From assembly GCA_947489685.1 (NCBI GenBank), contig CANLEM010000001.1, forward strand, positions 496,001 through 560,000: a stretch of DNA of 64,000 nucleotides. Reading direction: 5' to 3'. A model generated the notes under the pieces. The model did not search any database. It worked only from the letters and a program-made list of their open reading frames with translations, and had not been told where the DNA came from. Source of the DNA: an uncultured Aquimarina sp. Lineage in GTDB: Bacteria > Bacteroidota > Bacteroidia > Flavobacteriales > Flavobacteriaceae. The position numbers were made by a program, and so were the translations under genes. Shown in pieces: positions 8,918-17,394 of this stretch; position 1 is the first letter of the stretch; each line of letters opens with the position of its first letter.

Positions 8918-10291
8918 ATGAAAAAAGAATACTTTTTTATATTCATTTTTATCTTGTTTTCTTGCGAAAAAGAGGATTATGTAACAATGGATAAAACATC
9001 GACACAGACAAGTTTTATAAAAAATGGAAATGGTCTGGATAAAAACCTTATAAAAGATCTAGAAAATGTGTCCAACGGTATCGGAGTCGATTTTTTTACT
9101 CTTCCGGATAGCGATGATTACACTCAGATCCCTTTGGATCCGTTAAATCCTATTACGGCCGAAAAAGTAGCGCTGGGAAAACTCCTTTTTCATGAAACTG
9201 CAACGGGGGGTAACCCTAAAATTGCATCCAATTTATTTACGTATTCCTGTGCTTCTTGTCATCAGTCGGCGGCTGGTTTTAGTTCTGGTCTAAGGCAAGG
9301 TATTGGAGAAGTTGGTGTCGGTTTTGGTGGTAATGGTAACGCAAGAATAATTCCTGTAAATGCTGTTTTAGATTCGGTAGATATCCAGCCTATACGTTCT
9401 CCTACAATATTAAATGTAGCATATCAAGATATAATGTTGTGGAATGGTCAATTTGGGGGGACAGGAACCAATGCAGGTACCGAAGCTAATTGGACCAATA
9501 TACCCGAGAACTTTTTAGGATTTGAAGGGGTAGAAATACAAGCAATTAAAGGGCAGGGAGTTCATAGATTGTTGGTGGATAACAATTTTGTAAACACTTT
9601 TGGTTATAAGCAAATGTTTGATAATGCTTTTCCTGATGTAATTGAAAGCGAAAGGTATACTACTCTAAACGCAGCTTTAGCTATTGCGGCTTACGAAAGA
9701 ACTGTATTGCCAAATCAATCTCCATGGCAGCGATGGTTAAAAGGAGAATATAATGCGCTTTCAAAGGAAGAAAAAAGAGGAGCTATGGTATTTTTTGGTA
9801 AAGGAAAATGTTATGAGTGTCATACCGGACCAGCGCTAAATGATAAAAATTTCTATGCTTTTGGTATGGGTGATTTTGATAACTCTGCAACAGCATTAAT
9901 AATTGATCAATCTGGTTTTGATGGTGTAAAAAAGGGAAGAGGAGGATTCACTAAAGTTTCTTCGGATAATTATAAATTTAAAACACCAACATTATACAAC
10001 CTTATTGATAATGGTTTTTTTGGCCATGGTGGGACATTTACTTCGGTAAAAGAAGTTATCGAATATAAAAATCAGGGTATTCCACAAAGTACCGAAGTGC
10101 CTACTCAAAATTTAGCATCACAATTTGGGAGTATAAACTTAACAAAAAAACAAATCGACAATCTAACTTTATTTATCGAAAACGGCTTAAGAGACCCTAA
10201 CTTAGATCGGTACGTGCCTTTGGCCGTAAATTCGGGTAATTGTATTCCTAATAATGATGCTTTGTCAAGAGTTGATCTTGGATGTGATTAA
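8918..10291 (+). CDS. Di-haem cytochrome c peroxidase / MauG-like lipoprotein
   Basis: A 457-residue periplasmic or outer-leaflet protein with two c-type haem sites: CASCH (Cys111, Cys114, His115) and CYECH (Cys298, Cys301, His302). This matches the bacterial CcpA/MauG family, which reduces hydrogen peroxide or performs haem-based oxidations. I chose ATG 8918 because it gives a lipoprotein signal (MKKEYFFIF... with lipobox LFSC, Cys16); the ATG at 8891 would add nine residues. Family blocks are visible: LGKLLFHETA after a Pro-rich lead, RSPTILNVAY, ALAIAAYERT and FKTPTLYNL. The length is greater than that of simple cytochrome c peroxidases. It follows the barrel gene through a 127-base gap filled by a stem-loop. 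Without structural data, peroxidase and MauG-like roles cannot be told apart. Confidence 0.9.
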   Translation: MKKEYFFIFIFILFSCEKEDYVTMDKTSTQTSFIKNGNGLDKNLIKDLENVSNGIGVDFFTLPDSDDYTQIPLDPLNPITAEKVALGKLLFHETATGGNPKIASNLFTYSCASCHQSAAGFSSGLRQGIGEVGVGFGGNGNARIIPVNAVLDSVDIQPIRSPTILNVAYQDIMLWNGQFGGTGTNAGTEANWTNIPENFLGFEGVEIQAIKGQGVHRLLVDNNFVNTFGYKQMFDNAFPDVIESERYTTLNAALAIAAYERTVLPNQSPWQRWLKGEYNALSKEEKRGAMVFFGKGKCYECHTGPALNDKNFYAFGMGDFDNSATALIIDQSGFDGVKKGRGGFTKVSSDNYKFKTPTLYNLIDNGFFGHGGTFTSVKEVIEYKNQGIPQSTEVPTQNLASQFGSINLTKKQIDNLTLFIENGLRDPNLDRYVPLAVNSGNCIPNNDALSRVDLGCD

Positions 10292-10353
10292 AATGCTTAA
10301 AATAGCTAATGCATTAATATAAGTCCCTTGTTTTGTCCCATTAATTATGCTAA

Positions 10354-10390
10354 AAACGGGCTACTTTTTTCTAAGTAGCCCGTTTGTTTT
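10354..10390 (+). terminator. Terminator shared by convergent genes
   Basis: A perfect 13-base inverted repeat, AAACGGGCTACTT (10354-10366) and AAGTAGCCCGTTT (10373-10385), is followed by GTTTTT on the plus strand. It lies between the plus-strand cytochrome c peroxidase gene and a minus-strand gene and could work for both. Confidence 0.85.
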
Positions 10391-10412
10391 TATAAACGTG
10401 ATATTTTTTTGT

Positions 10413-10955
10413 CTAAAGCGATACACCGACCAAAACACCAATACCTACACCCCCGATAGCAAAAAGAATTTTTTCAAATGCACTTTTTCTTCGTTGTCGT
10501 TTAGCATTTTTATCCACGATTTCTAGACTGTTAGAAGCTTTTTCGAGACTATTTATAGTAAAGTCGAGTGCTCTTTGTGTATTGGTTAATGTGGCTTGTG
10601 TTCTTTTGTATACCTCAAGATCTAAACTGTCCGAGGCTCTAAAATTAATTTTTAATTTGCGCTCTAGATCTATATTTCTACTCAAGGTCTTTGTATATTT
10701 TTCGATTAGATCTTTGGTCATTTTGTCCTGGTCCAAAGTGCTTAAATAAACATTGGTAAGTGCCTCAAAAGATTTTACATTCACCAAATATACTTCCGAA
10801 GTTTTAAATACATATAAACTGTCTTCTGCTACTCTAAAAGGTTTACCTACACGGTCTGCATAAGATCGCGGAATTTCTATAACATTAAGCGAATCGAGAT
10901 CCTGGCCAAAGGAAAAAGAAACAGCGAATACAAAAAGGAATACTAATTTTTTCAT
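10413..10955 (-). CDS. Hypothetical exported protein with C-terminal membrane segment
   Basis: I do not recognise this 180-residue protein. It has a signal peptide (MKKLVFLFVFAVSFSFGQD, cleavage near FGQ) and a middle part rich in charged residues, Leu and Asn (about 75-150) that is likely helical or coiled coil. Next comes a basic patch, KRQRRKSAFEK, and finally a hydrophobic, Gly-rich tail (ILFAIGGVGIGVLVGVSL) that could be one membrane helix. The same pattern is seen in small phage-holin or envelope-spacer proteins, but no family can be assigned. It is 49 bases downstream of another small coiled-coil membrane protein and may be cotranscribed with it. Both lie downstream of the secretion operon, separated from it by 146 bases. 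Confidence 0.6.
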   Translation of the reverse strand: MKKLVFLFVFAVSFSFGQDLDSLNVIEIPRSYADRVGKPFRVAEDSLYVFKTSEVYLVNVKSFEALTNVYLSTLDQDKMTKDLIEKYTKTLSRNIDLERKLKINFRASDSLDLEVYKRTQATLTNTQRALDFTINSLEKASNSLEIVDKNAKRQRRKSAFEKILFAIGGVGIGVLVGVSL

Positions 10956-11004
10956 GATGTGTGAATTGGTACTATTGGATATGATATAATTTAACTTGAC
11001 AGGG

Positions 11005-11391
11005 TTAATTGTTTAAACCTAATAGACCATCTACAATGGCTCTATCTCTAGCTAATTTATCATTATTAAATTTTATAGAATCTTTAATGCGTTGTAACTC
11101 TTCCCAATCTTTGGCATTTTTCTTTTTGAAATCAAATATTAATGAATCTCGGGTATGGATAATAAGATCTTTTTGAGCTTTCATTTGCTCAAATTCCTTT
11201 TTAGAGTTTTTAAGATTGGTTTGTGTGGTGATCAAAGTCTCTTTAGAAACCTTTAACTCGTCTCGGGCTCTATCTAATTCTGATTTTATAATATCCCATT
11301 TGGATCCCGAACTAAAAGTCATATAGCCGATAATGACCAAAAATAAGAGTGCTACGATTTGAAGAATGGTATTAGTATTAATACTTTTCAT
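11005..11391 (-). CDS. Hypothetical membrane-anchored coiled-coil protein
   Basis: A 128-residue protein with one N-terminal membrane helix (about residues 8-28, ILQIVALLFLVIIGYMTF). A long charged helix follows (about 32-120) with heptad-like spacing of Leu/Ile and many Lys, Glu and Asp, as in a coiled coil. It is not recognised as a named family. The size and layout resemble small bitopic inner-membrane spacers. It lies downstream of gspF on the same strand after a 146-base gap with no clear terminator, so readthrough from the secretion operon is possible, but membership of that machine is only a guess. Confidence 0.6.
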   Translation of the reverse strand: MKSINTNTILQIVALLFLVIIGYMTFSSGSKWDIIKSELDRARDELKVSKETLITTQTNLKNSKKEFEQMKAQKDLIIHTRDSLIFDFKKKNAKDWEELQRIKDSIKFNNDKLARDRAIVDGLLGLNN

Positions 11392-11537
11392 TGGTTATTT
11401 TTATGTTAAGTGATACAATAATAAATTCCAATTACACTCTTTGGGCTTACGATAAGTTAAGTAAATGTAAGTATTTTATTTTTTTAATTCGAAGGAATAT
11501 ACCCCTAAATTCGTGGTTTTTTTAACTTGATGTTTTG

Positions 11538-12668
11538 TTAACCGATCACACTACTTAGTCTAAACATAGGTAAGTACATTGCAATTAGAATAACTCCTAC
11601 AATAATTCCTACAAGTATAGTTAATACAGGGTTAAGCACATTCGAAATTACTTGAGATTGGTATTTTACCTGTTGATTGTATTGCTCATTTAATTTTTGA
11701 AAAATAAATTCTGTTTGATTCGTTTCTTCGGCAACACGCACCATAGCAATCATTTTTTTATCAAAAACGGGACTTTTAGAAAATGAACTGCTAAGTTTAT
11801 CACCAGCAATAACAGCCGCATTAGTTTTGTCCAACCCCTCTTGAAGCGGATAAAAATTAATCATATTTTTTACCAAATTGATACTATCTACCATAGGCAC
11901 TTTGGCTGAAGTAAGGAGAGAGAGCGCCTGTGTAAATTGTGCCATGTATATTTTCCTGAAATAGTTACCCAAAACAGGGATCTTAAGTTGCATCTTACCT
12001 AATATCCTTCGATACCAATCTTTCTTGGAGACAAATATAAGTGTGATCATACATAGGGCAAATATTCCAAAAAGTAATAAACCGTGTTCACCTACAAAAT
12101 TAGAAAAACCAATAATACCCTTGGTAATACCTGGTAACTCTACGTTATTTTGTTTAAAAATATCTACAAACATAGGTACAACATACCGCAGCATAAAAAA
12201 GATAACGATTAAAGCAGTGCATAAAACTATAATAGGATAGGTGAGTGCAGAAATAATTTCTCTTCGTAAGTCATTTTTACGTTTATAAAATTCGCTAAGC
12301 TCTAGAGTAATTTGTGCCTGACGCCCTGTTTGTTCTCCAATTTTAATTGCATAATATTCGTAATCAGAGAAATTTTTATTGCTTTTAAGAATTTCTGAAA
12401 AAGAACTTCCATTTACCAATTGAGATGTCATCGCAGACATTAACTCACGATCTTTTTCTTTTTTTTGTGTTTCAGAAAGTAGTTCTAACCCACTTTTAAG
12501 ATCAATACCAGATTTTAATAGTACGCTAAGCTCGGCATACCATTGTTCTTTTTTTTTGTTATTAAATGCATTGCCAAACAAGGATATTTCTCTGGTTAAT
12601 ATCTCAGAAATATCAAAAGAATTATCTTTTGTTTTTCGCTTTTTGGTATCTGCAATTTTAATTCCCAT
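11538..12668 (-). CDS. gspF: Type II secretion / type IV pilus inner-membrane platform protein (GspF/PilC)
   Basis: A 376-residue polytopic inner-membrane protein that anchors the assembly ATPase and polymerises pseudopilins. It contains the two GspF repeats. The first (about residues 45-165) carries KIGEQTGR and a membrane segment at about 143-163; the second (about 245-365) carries VRVAEETNQ and ends in the hydrophobic segment LTILVGIIVGVILIAMYLP. A third membrane segment is near 195-213. A basic cytoplasmic N-terminus of about 45 residues precedes the first repeat. It is the last gene of the operon, 2 bases after the GspJ-like gene. The family match is clear; which substrates the machine handles is not. 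Confidence 0.93.
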   Translation of the reverse strand: MGIKIADTKKRKTKDNSFDISEILTREISLFGNAFNNKKKEQWYAELSVLLKSGIDLKSGLELLSETQKKEKDRELMSAMTSQLVNGSSFSEILKSNKNFSDYEYYAIKIGEQTGRQAQITLELSEFYKRKNDLRREIISALTYPIIVLCTALIVIFFMLRYVVPMFVDIFKQNNVELPGITKGIIGFSNFVGEHGLLLFGIFALCMITLIFVSKKDWYRRILGKMQLKIPVLGNYFRKIYMAQFTQALSLLTSAKVPMVDSINLVKNMINFYPLQEGLDKTNAAVIAGDKLSSSFSKSPVFDKKMIAMVRVAEETNQTEFIFQKLNEQYNQQVKYQSQVISNVLNPVLTILVGIIVGVILIAMYLPMFRLSSVIG

Positions 12669-12670
12669 AT

Positions 12671-13135
12671 TTAAAAATGGATAGTCGGATCATTGTGTTT
12701 AAACACAAAAATACGATGTAGGTCTGTTGTTTTATCAAATGTAAGCTTTACAGCATCAATTCTTCCTGAATTTACAGGTTCTCCTTCAAAATAGAAGCGT
12801 TTTTCTTTTGTTTTTATCAAATACTGATCAATGTCACTTGTAATACTATCGGTTAAGAATTTATACTGTCTTTTTCCGATAGGCGAGGATAATGTTAATA
12901 TATCTTCTCTGGCATTCCATTGGGCATTTGTATGAGTATTAAAATCAATGGTGAGAGCTACTTCTAGCGATTGTAATTCGGTTTGATACGCATAATTATC
13001 TTCGATGGTACTCATATTACGCTGTACAATCCCTAAAATTGAAAAAGCAAGTCCGGCTACAATAGCCGAAATGACAATAACTACCATAACTTCGGTAAGG
13101 GTAAATGCTTTTATTTTTTGATTGATTTTAATCAT
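12671..13135 (-). CDS. Prepilin-like pseudopilin, GspJ-like
   Basis: A 154-residue type IV pilin-like protein. The leader MIKINQKIKA is followed by FTLTEVMVVIVISAIVAGL, the hydrophobic N-terminal helix with Glu at position +5 after the predicted cleavage site. The residue before cleavage is Ala, not the usual Gly. The globular part (about 45-154) is strand-rich and ends in FVFKHNDPTIHF. By length and by position next to GspI-like and GspK-like genes I place it as GspJ-like, though GspH is possible. Its start overlaps the end of the GspI-like gene by 8 bases. Predicted role: minor pseudopilin in the priming tip complex of the periplasmic pseudopilus. Confidence 0.85.
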   Translation of the reverse strand: MIKINQKIKAFTLTEVMVVIVISAIVAGLAFSILGIVQRNMSTIEDNYAYQTELQSLEVALTIDFNTHTNAQWNAREDILTLSSPIGKRQYKFLTDSITSDIDQYLIKTKEKRFYFEGEPVNSGRIDAVKLTFDKTTDLHRIFVFKHNDPTIHF

Positions 13136-13445
13136 TTACATTAAGCGTTTTATGAAGCTCTTTTCCTTCTTTGATATACGTTAAAAGAGTTGTTCTTTTT
13201 TGGTTAGTTATCTCAATGTCCCAGCCAGCAAAATCTTCGCTGTATGGTAATTTAATTTTTTGGTGTAAAGAAAGGTACTCTAACTCTTTGATTCGATTTT
13301 CTATGGCACTTTGATTTCTTTTAACATGAGTATTAAAAATATTATTAAAACTAAGGCTAGCGATCATAAATACTATAATGATAAGTACCGAAGCCGTAAG
13401 GGTTTCGATTAAAGTTGCGGCTCGTATTTTTTTTAATACAACCAT
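13128..13445 (-). CDS. Prepilin-like minor pseudopilin, GspI-like
   Basis: A short 105-residue pilin-like protein. The leader MVVLKKIRA is followed by ATLIETLTASVLIIIVFMIAS, with Glu at +5 after an Ala/Ala cleavage site; the length and the ATLIE motif suit GspI. The small C-terminal domain (about 60-105) is strand-rich (GWDIEITNQKR, LLTYIKEG). The gene overlaps both neighbours (8 and 13 bases), which suggests translational coupling. Predicted role: minor pseudopilin that forms the tip complex with the GspJ-like and GspK-like proteins. Confidence 0.83.
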   Translation of the reverse strand: MVVLKKIRAATLIETLTASVLIIIVFMIASLSFNNIFNTHVKRNQSAIENRIKELEYLSLHQKIKLPYSEDFAGWDIEITNQKRTTLLTYIKEGKELHKTLNVND

Positions 13446-14701
13446 TTTGCTACAGTATTTTTGGGATTTGTAAATGGTAATCCAGCATAGTTTGGTATTG
13501 GGTTAATTAATATGCTGCCATTATAAATATGATTTAAATATATAGATCCAGATTGATTTGCAATAAACTGATTTGTGTATAGAGACCCTCTAACCATACC
13601 CTGAAAATCGATATTGCCTTGACAATAAACTTCGCCAATCACTTCGGTGCCTGACTCGATTTTAAGATGGGTTTTGATTCTATTTTGTTTATTAAGATAC
13701 TTCGTGAGATACACTACAGAACCTTCAATAACAGTATTTTTGTCGATTATAAAATTAGGCTCATGTTGTAAAGCAGTATTTCTTTGAGTGTTGTCTTTGG
13801 GTATACTTTGATCAAATAATATTGCCGACGAAGGATAAGAAAAGTAACATCCTTTACCTATGTTTAATTTTTTGGTGGCAATTAACTGTAAACTTCCCTT
13901 TACATTATCTTCTACCACAATATGAGGAGCGATTAGTAATACATTTTCTAATTGCGCCGTGGCATGAACTATTATTTTGGTACGTGATTGGATAATCACA
14001 TTACCAGTAATTTTTTTATCACCCAAAACAATGACCGATGGATCACTTATAATTTTATACGGTTTAGAGAAGCTACTTTTTATTTCTGTTTGTAGCCTAC
14101 TGCTATACGTATCTTCAATTAAACTTCCTTTGGTAATAGATTCAAGATATGAAATCCACTCTTGATTTAACTTGGGTAAAGTCTCTGCGCTTTCGATAGT
14201 TTGTCCGTAATGCAGACGTGATCCTTGATAATAGTTTCCCGAAATATTCCCGGCTTTTATTCCTTGTTTAGGAAGGTAACTACGTCCTTCTAATCGTGTG
14301 TTTCCAACAACGACAAGAGGTGAATTTGTATTGGCTACATATAGATTGGGTGAAGTGTTATCGAATTCAGATCCTGTAAAAGCAGTTTTTGCGATTTTTC
14401 TATTATGAATATTAATTTCAGAATACACTTTTGTCCAAGCGCCATAATAGGATGTAATTAGCTTTTTTTTGGTTGAGTTTTCTTCAACGATTAATGTGTC
14501 TTTTGAAATAGATGTAGAAAGGGATTTAAAAATTTGCTGATGAGAGAGTTCAGAAGCAGTAAGCAGTTCATTTGATTTAATTTTAAAAAATGATTGCACA
14601 TGTGTAAGTAATAAAAAAGCACTTAATAGCAAGGCTACAATTACCGAAATAAGTAATGCAAATTGCATTGCTTGTGCTTTTATTTTCTGTATTGCTTTCA
14701 A
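13433..14701 (-). CDS. GspK/PilX-like pseudopilin with beta-helix (bactofilin-like) body
   Basis: A 422-residue protein with a pilin-like N-terminus: a basic leader MKAIQKIKA, then QAMQFALLISVIVALLLSAF. Glu is absent at +5, as in the tip pseudopilin GspK. The remainder is unlike classic GspK. From about residue 200 onward it shows short repeated strand-turn units rich in Val, Ile, Gly and Asn (ITGNVIIQSRTKIIVH, LENVLLIAPHIVVED, GSLQLIATKKLNIG, and near the end GEVYCQGNIDFQGMVRGSLY), the pattern of a right-handed beta-helix or bactofilin-like polymer domain. It overlaps the PilP-like gene by 4 bases (ATGA). I infer it caps the pseudopilus; the beta-helix could touch the secretin or a substrate. 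Confidence 0.7.
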   Translation of the reverse strand: MKAIQKIKAQAMQFALLISVIVALLLSAFLLLTHVQSFFKIKSNELLTASELSHQQIFKSLSTSISKDTLIVEENSTKKKLITSYYGAWTKVYSEINIHNRKIAKTAFTGSEFDNTSPNLYVANTNSPLVVVGNTRLEGRSYLPKQGIKAGNISGNYYQGSRLHYGQTIESAETLPKLNQEWISYLESITKGSLIEDTYSSRLQTEIKSSFSKPYKIISDPSVIVLGDKKITGNVIIQSRTKIIVHATAQLENVLLIAPHIVVEDNVKGSLQLIATKKLNIGKGCYFSYPSSAILFDQSIPKDNTQRNTALQHEPNFIIDKNTVIEGSVVYLTKYLNKQNRIKTHLKIESGTEVIGEVYCQGNIDFQGMVRGSLYTNQFIANQSGSIYLNHIYNGSILINPIPNYAGLPFTNPKNTVAKWLY

Positions 14702-15159
14702 TTTAAAATATCAAATCTCTTGGTTGCTCCTTTACATCGTAACTGTACCCATGAGGATGATCCTTTAATAAGTTTAACTTCAGAAATCACATCGTTACGC
14801 TGCATTAATTGATCAACCCCATTAATTTCTACCAAATAAATAATAGGACTGCCAGTTACCATGCCTTTGTATGTAATGGTAGGCCAGATAACCTCTATCT
14901 TCTGCGTTTTTTGCACTACTTTTTTTACCGGCTCTTTTTTGGGCTTATACATGGTGCCCAAGAAAGGATCTCTGGTAACCTCCCCAATCGAAAAACGATC
15001 ACGCTCTTTTCCTTCAATTTTAGAAAAAGTGATGGAGGTTGTGTCGGTCACCAAAGGATCATCATCCGAAAAAGCATCGGTTACCTGATAGATAATTGCT
15101 CCCCAGATAAATACCACAAGAGGTAATAAAACATATAATCCTTTTTTGCCTTTTAACAT
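14698..15159 (-). CDS. PilP/GspC-like inner-membrane secretion protein
   Basis: A 153-residue bitopic protein: a short basic cytoplasmic start (MLKGKKG), one membrane helix (about 7-25), a periplasmic linker rich in Lys and Pro (about 65-85), and a small beta domain (about 90-153). The motif VTRDPFLG just after the membrane is typical of PilP and of GspC homology regions (RDPF), which link the inner-membrane platform to the secretin's N-domains. The C-terminal strands (ITYKGMVTGSPIIYLVEING, then DVISEVKLIKG) fit the HR/PilP fold. It lies 5 bases downstream of the Fn3 lipoprotein gene and overlaps the GspK-like gene. Confidence is good for the family group, moderate for PilP versus GspC. Confidence 0.78.
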   Translation of the reverse strand: MLKGKKGLYVLLPLVVFIWGAIIYQVTDAFSDDDPLVTDTTSITFSKIEGKERDRFSIGEVTRDPFLGTMYKPKKEPVKKVVQKTQKIEVIWPTITYKGMVTGSPIIYLVEINGVDQLMQRNDVISEVKLIKGSSSWVQLRCKGATKRFDILN

Positions 15160-15164
15160 TGGTA

Positions 15165-16094
15165 TTAGTTTATGGTGAACCTTAGGGTTGCACTAGCATC
15201 ACTTTCATTAGAGGCTTCATCAAAAGCTTTTAAAAACCAATAATATGTTTTACTGGCTTCTAACGTAATTTCTGATGGCGATGTTACCCGATCTTTGGTT
15301 GCTAATTGTGTTAAAGCTTCATCTTCAAAAATATAAATACTATCAAACTCTGTAGAACCTGTAACTGCTTCCCTCGTCCAGGTAAAAGTTACAGCGGTAT
15401 CGGTCAATGTAGCATCATTAGCCGGTAAAGTTGCTACAGGATCATTAGGTTTCATGGTATCTATTGTTAGTGATCTTGTTGTGTATAATGTGTTTTGTGT
15501 TGCATTTTCTGCGCGTACTTGCCATTGGGTTGTTCCTTCAGGGAAAGTAAGTTCTATAGAAGTACCGTTAAGAGTTTCTTCTTGTATTACCGCATTGGAT
15601 CCATCGAGTAATTGTACTCGGTAGGAATTTGCATCAGGGACTACCTGCCATTCTAAAGTAATCGCTGCGTCATTAGTTATTAAATCATTCGCAGGAGATT
15701 CTAATAATACTTGGCGCGAAGAGAAATCTGTAGGTTCGATAACACTAAACCCAGCTAAAACATATGCAGTGGCAGATCCAGAGTTTTGAGCTCTAACCCT
15801 CCATTCGTAAGTGTTTTTTGTAAGACTAGTATTAAAATTTGTAGCGGTTATTGTTGTGTCTTCTACAATTTGAGCGGCGTTTTCAAAATTAGGTCTTGCT
15901 ATTTGCAAACGATACGAAGTTGCTTGATCTACTCCTTCCCAATTGAAATTAATCGAAGCATCTTCGATCTCAGATCCATCTCTGGGAGCAATAATAGCAA
16001 TTATGTCATCTGATAGATCTTCCTCAATAAAGGCTTCTTCACAACTCAAAAAGGGAAGGATTAAAAATATACTATAGGTGATGTACTTTTTCAT
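15165..16094 (-). CDS. Lipoprotein with three Fn3-like repeats, in secretion operon
   Basis: A 309-residue lipoprotein. The start at 16094 (MKKYITYSIF...) gives a signal with lipobox FLSC; the frame's earlier ATG (16106) adds only four residues. Three tandem beta-sandwich repeats of about 95 residues follow. Each begins with a phrase like IAPRDGS, LESPAND or ATLPAND and carries a YRLQI/YRVQL/YIFED strand and a WRVRAQN/WQVRAEN/YWFLKAF strand, typical of fibronectin type III-like domains. It is not a core part of any known type II secretion system that I can name. Its place between the core genes suggests an accessory factor on the periplasmic side: a scaffold, an outer-membrane anchor or a substrate-binding part. 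Confidence 0.75.
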   Translation of the reverse strand: MKKYITYSIFLILPFLSCEEAFIEEDLSDDIIAIIAPRDGSEIEDASINFNWEGVDQATSYRLQIARPNFENAAQIVEDTTITATNFNTSLTKNTYEWRVRAQNSGSATAYVLAGFSVIEPTDFSSRQVLLESPANDLITNDAAITLEWQVVPDANSYRVQLLDGSNAVIQEETLNGTSIELTFPEGTTQWQVRAENATQNTLYTTRSLTIDTMKPNDPVATLPANDATLTDTAVTFTWTREAVTGSTEFDSIYIFEDEALTQLATKDRVTSPSEITLEASKTYYWFLKAFDEASNESDASATLRFTIN

Positions 16095-16109
16095 AATTTT
16101 TGACACTGA

Positions 16110-16844
16110 TTATAATTTAAAATAATCCATTTTTTCTTTTGCCTTTGTGGCATCTCTATATGTATTTTTTGGACAAGACGAAACTTCGTCGACAATATCT
16201 GATAAGATGATTTTTCGTTTGCCATTCATACCCCAACAAAAATATGATAGCTGATATCCAAACACTGTAGCTGATTCAAAATCGATTGTTTTATAAGATT
16301 TTCCATTTTTTACAAGAGATAATTGGTATTGTTTATACTGCTGATTAACTAGAAATACGGCTTCGGCATTAGTGATTTCTTGAATCAACTGCTCTGGTAG
16401 GGCAATAGAAACCGAAGTAACAACACCTGCATTTTTTTGATTTTTAATGTAGTGCAGAGCAGAGGCATTTGCTGGTTTTTTAAATTCTGATAACATTGTT
16501 ATTCGATCTATTACATCGAGCTTAAGAAATGTTGGATTAGTTTTGATAGAATCTATGTAGGTAATGCTCTGTTTGTTCTTTTTTGTACTTTTTGTATAAG
16601 CATTATACGTAGATGATTTAAACGTTTCTGCAGTTACCCCAACTTTAATTCCTTTTTCATAAATAGGGATAGCTGTTTCTCGAAAATCCGAATGTAACAC
16701 GCCATCTTGTTGTATGCCTAATACGCCCAGTGCAATAGGAGCGGTTACAGCCGTACGCATTGCAGATTTGTTTACTTTGATAGTATGACAACTAGTGATA
16801 AGTATAAGTATCAATAGTAATACACTGTATTTTTTATAATTCAT
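16110..16844 (-). CDS. Hypothetical lipoprotein in secretion operon
   Basis: A 244-residue protein that I do not recognise. The chosen ATG (16844) gives MNYKKYSVLLLILILITSC, a textbook lipoprotein signal; an in-frame ATG at 16868 adds eight residues. The mature part is mixed alpha/beta with two late cysteines (YFCWG and SSCPK) that could form a disulfide. It lies between the PilO/GspM-like gene and the Fn3 lipoprotein gene, with gaps of only a few bases, so it is surely cotranscribed with the secretion machine. Outer-membrane lipoproteins in such operons sometimes act as secretin pilotins, but there is no sequence evidence for that here. Confidence 0.65.
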   Translation of the reverse strand: MNYKKYSVLLLILILITSCHTIKVNKSAMRTAVTAPIALGVLGIQQDGVLHSDFRETAIPIYEKGIKVGVTAETFKSSTYNAYTKSTKKNKQSITYIDSIKTNPTFLKLDVIDRITMLSEFKKPANASALHYIKNQKNAGVVTSVSIALPEQLIQEITNAEAVFLVNQQYKQYQLSLVKNGKSYKTIDFESATVFGYQLSYFCWGMNGKRKIILSDIVDEVSSCPKNTYRDATKAKEKMDYFKL

Positions 16845-16875
16845 TATATAGATGCTTTTTTTCATCATTTAAAAT

Positions 16876-17394
16876 CTAATTTAATCGCTGTAATAAAATG
16901 GTACATTGTAAATATGTAGCTCTAGTTCTAAAGTTTTTCTTCTTTTCAAAGCTTACTTGAACTACATTACCAAAGCTATATTTTTGCTCTAAAGCATACA
17001 CTACATTAATCAAAGATTTATAATCTCCTTGTAAGGTGAAATTATAAGTAGTTGTAGTTTTTTGAGTGGTTTCATCTATAAAAGCGTGGGGTTCTTGAAA
17101 CGTAACAATAGTAAAGCCAGAATCATTGGATAGTTTGTTTAAGGTCTTAAGGATGTTATTTTGTAATGAACTTCCTTCAACATTGTTTTTTTGAAGAATC
17201 TCATTTAATTGTTTTTCTTTCTTCGCCAAAACTGCCAATTGAGCTGGTGCCGATTGATAGACTTGTTTTTGGGTTTCTAATTTATCAACTTCGCTGCTCA
17301 CGGCAAATGTTTTGGAAAAACCAAAATAGTAAGCAAAAAATAGCATAACTATTAATCCTGCAACGAGAAGTATATTTTTATTTCGCTGTGTCAT
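16876..17394 (-). CDS. PilO/GspM-like inner-membrane platform protein
   Basis: A 172-residue bitopic protein. It has a short cytoplasmic start (MTQRNKN), one membrane helix (about 8-26, ILLVAGLIVMLFFAYYFGFS), a coiled-coil segment (about 33-75, KLETQKQVYQ... LAVLAKKEKQ), and a ferredoxin-like periplasmic domain (about 80-172) with the PilO-like strand TTTTYNFTLQGDYKSLINVV. This is the usual build of PilO and GspM, which pair with PilN/GspL. It overlaps the PilM/PilN-like gene by 17 bases, so the two are translationally coupled, as partners would be. Confidence 0.8.
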   Translation of the reverse strand: MTQRNKNILLVAGLIVMLFFAYYFGFSKTFAVSSEVDKLETQKQVYQSAPAQLAVLAKKEKQLNEILQKNNVEGSSLQNNILKTLNKLSNDSGFTIVTFQEPHAFIDETTQKTTTTYNFTLQGDYKSLINVVYALEQKYSFGNVVQVSFEKKKNFRTRATYLQCTILLQRLN

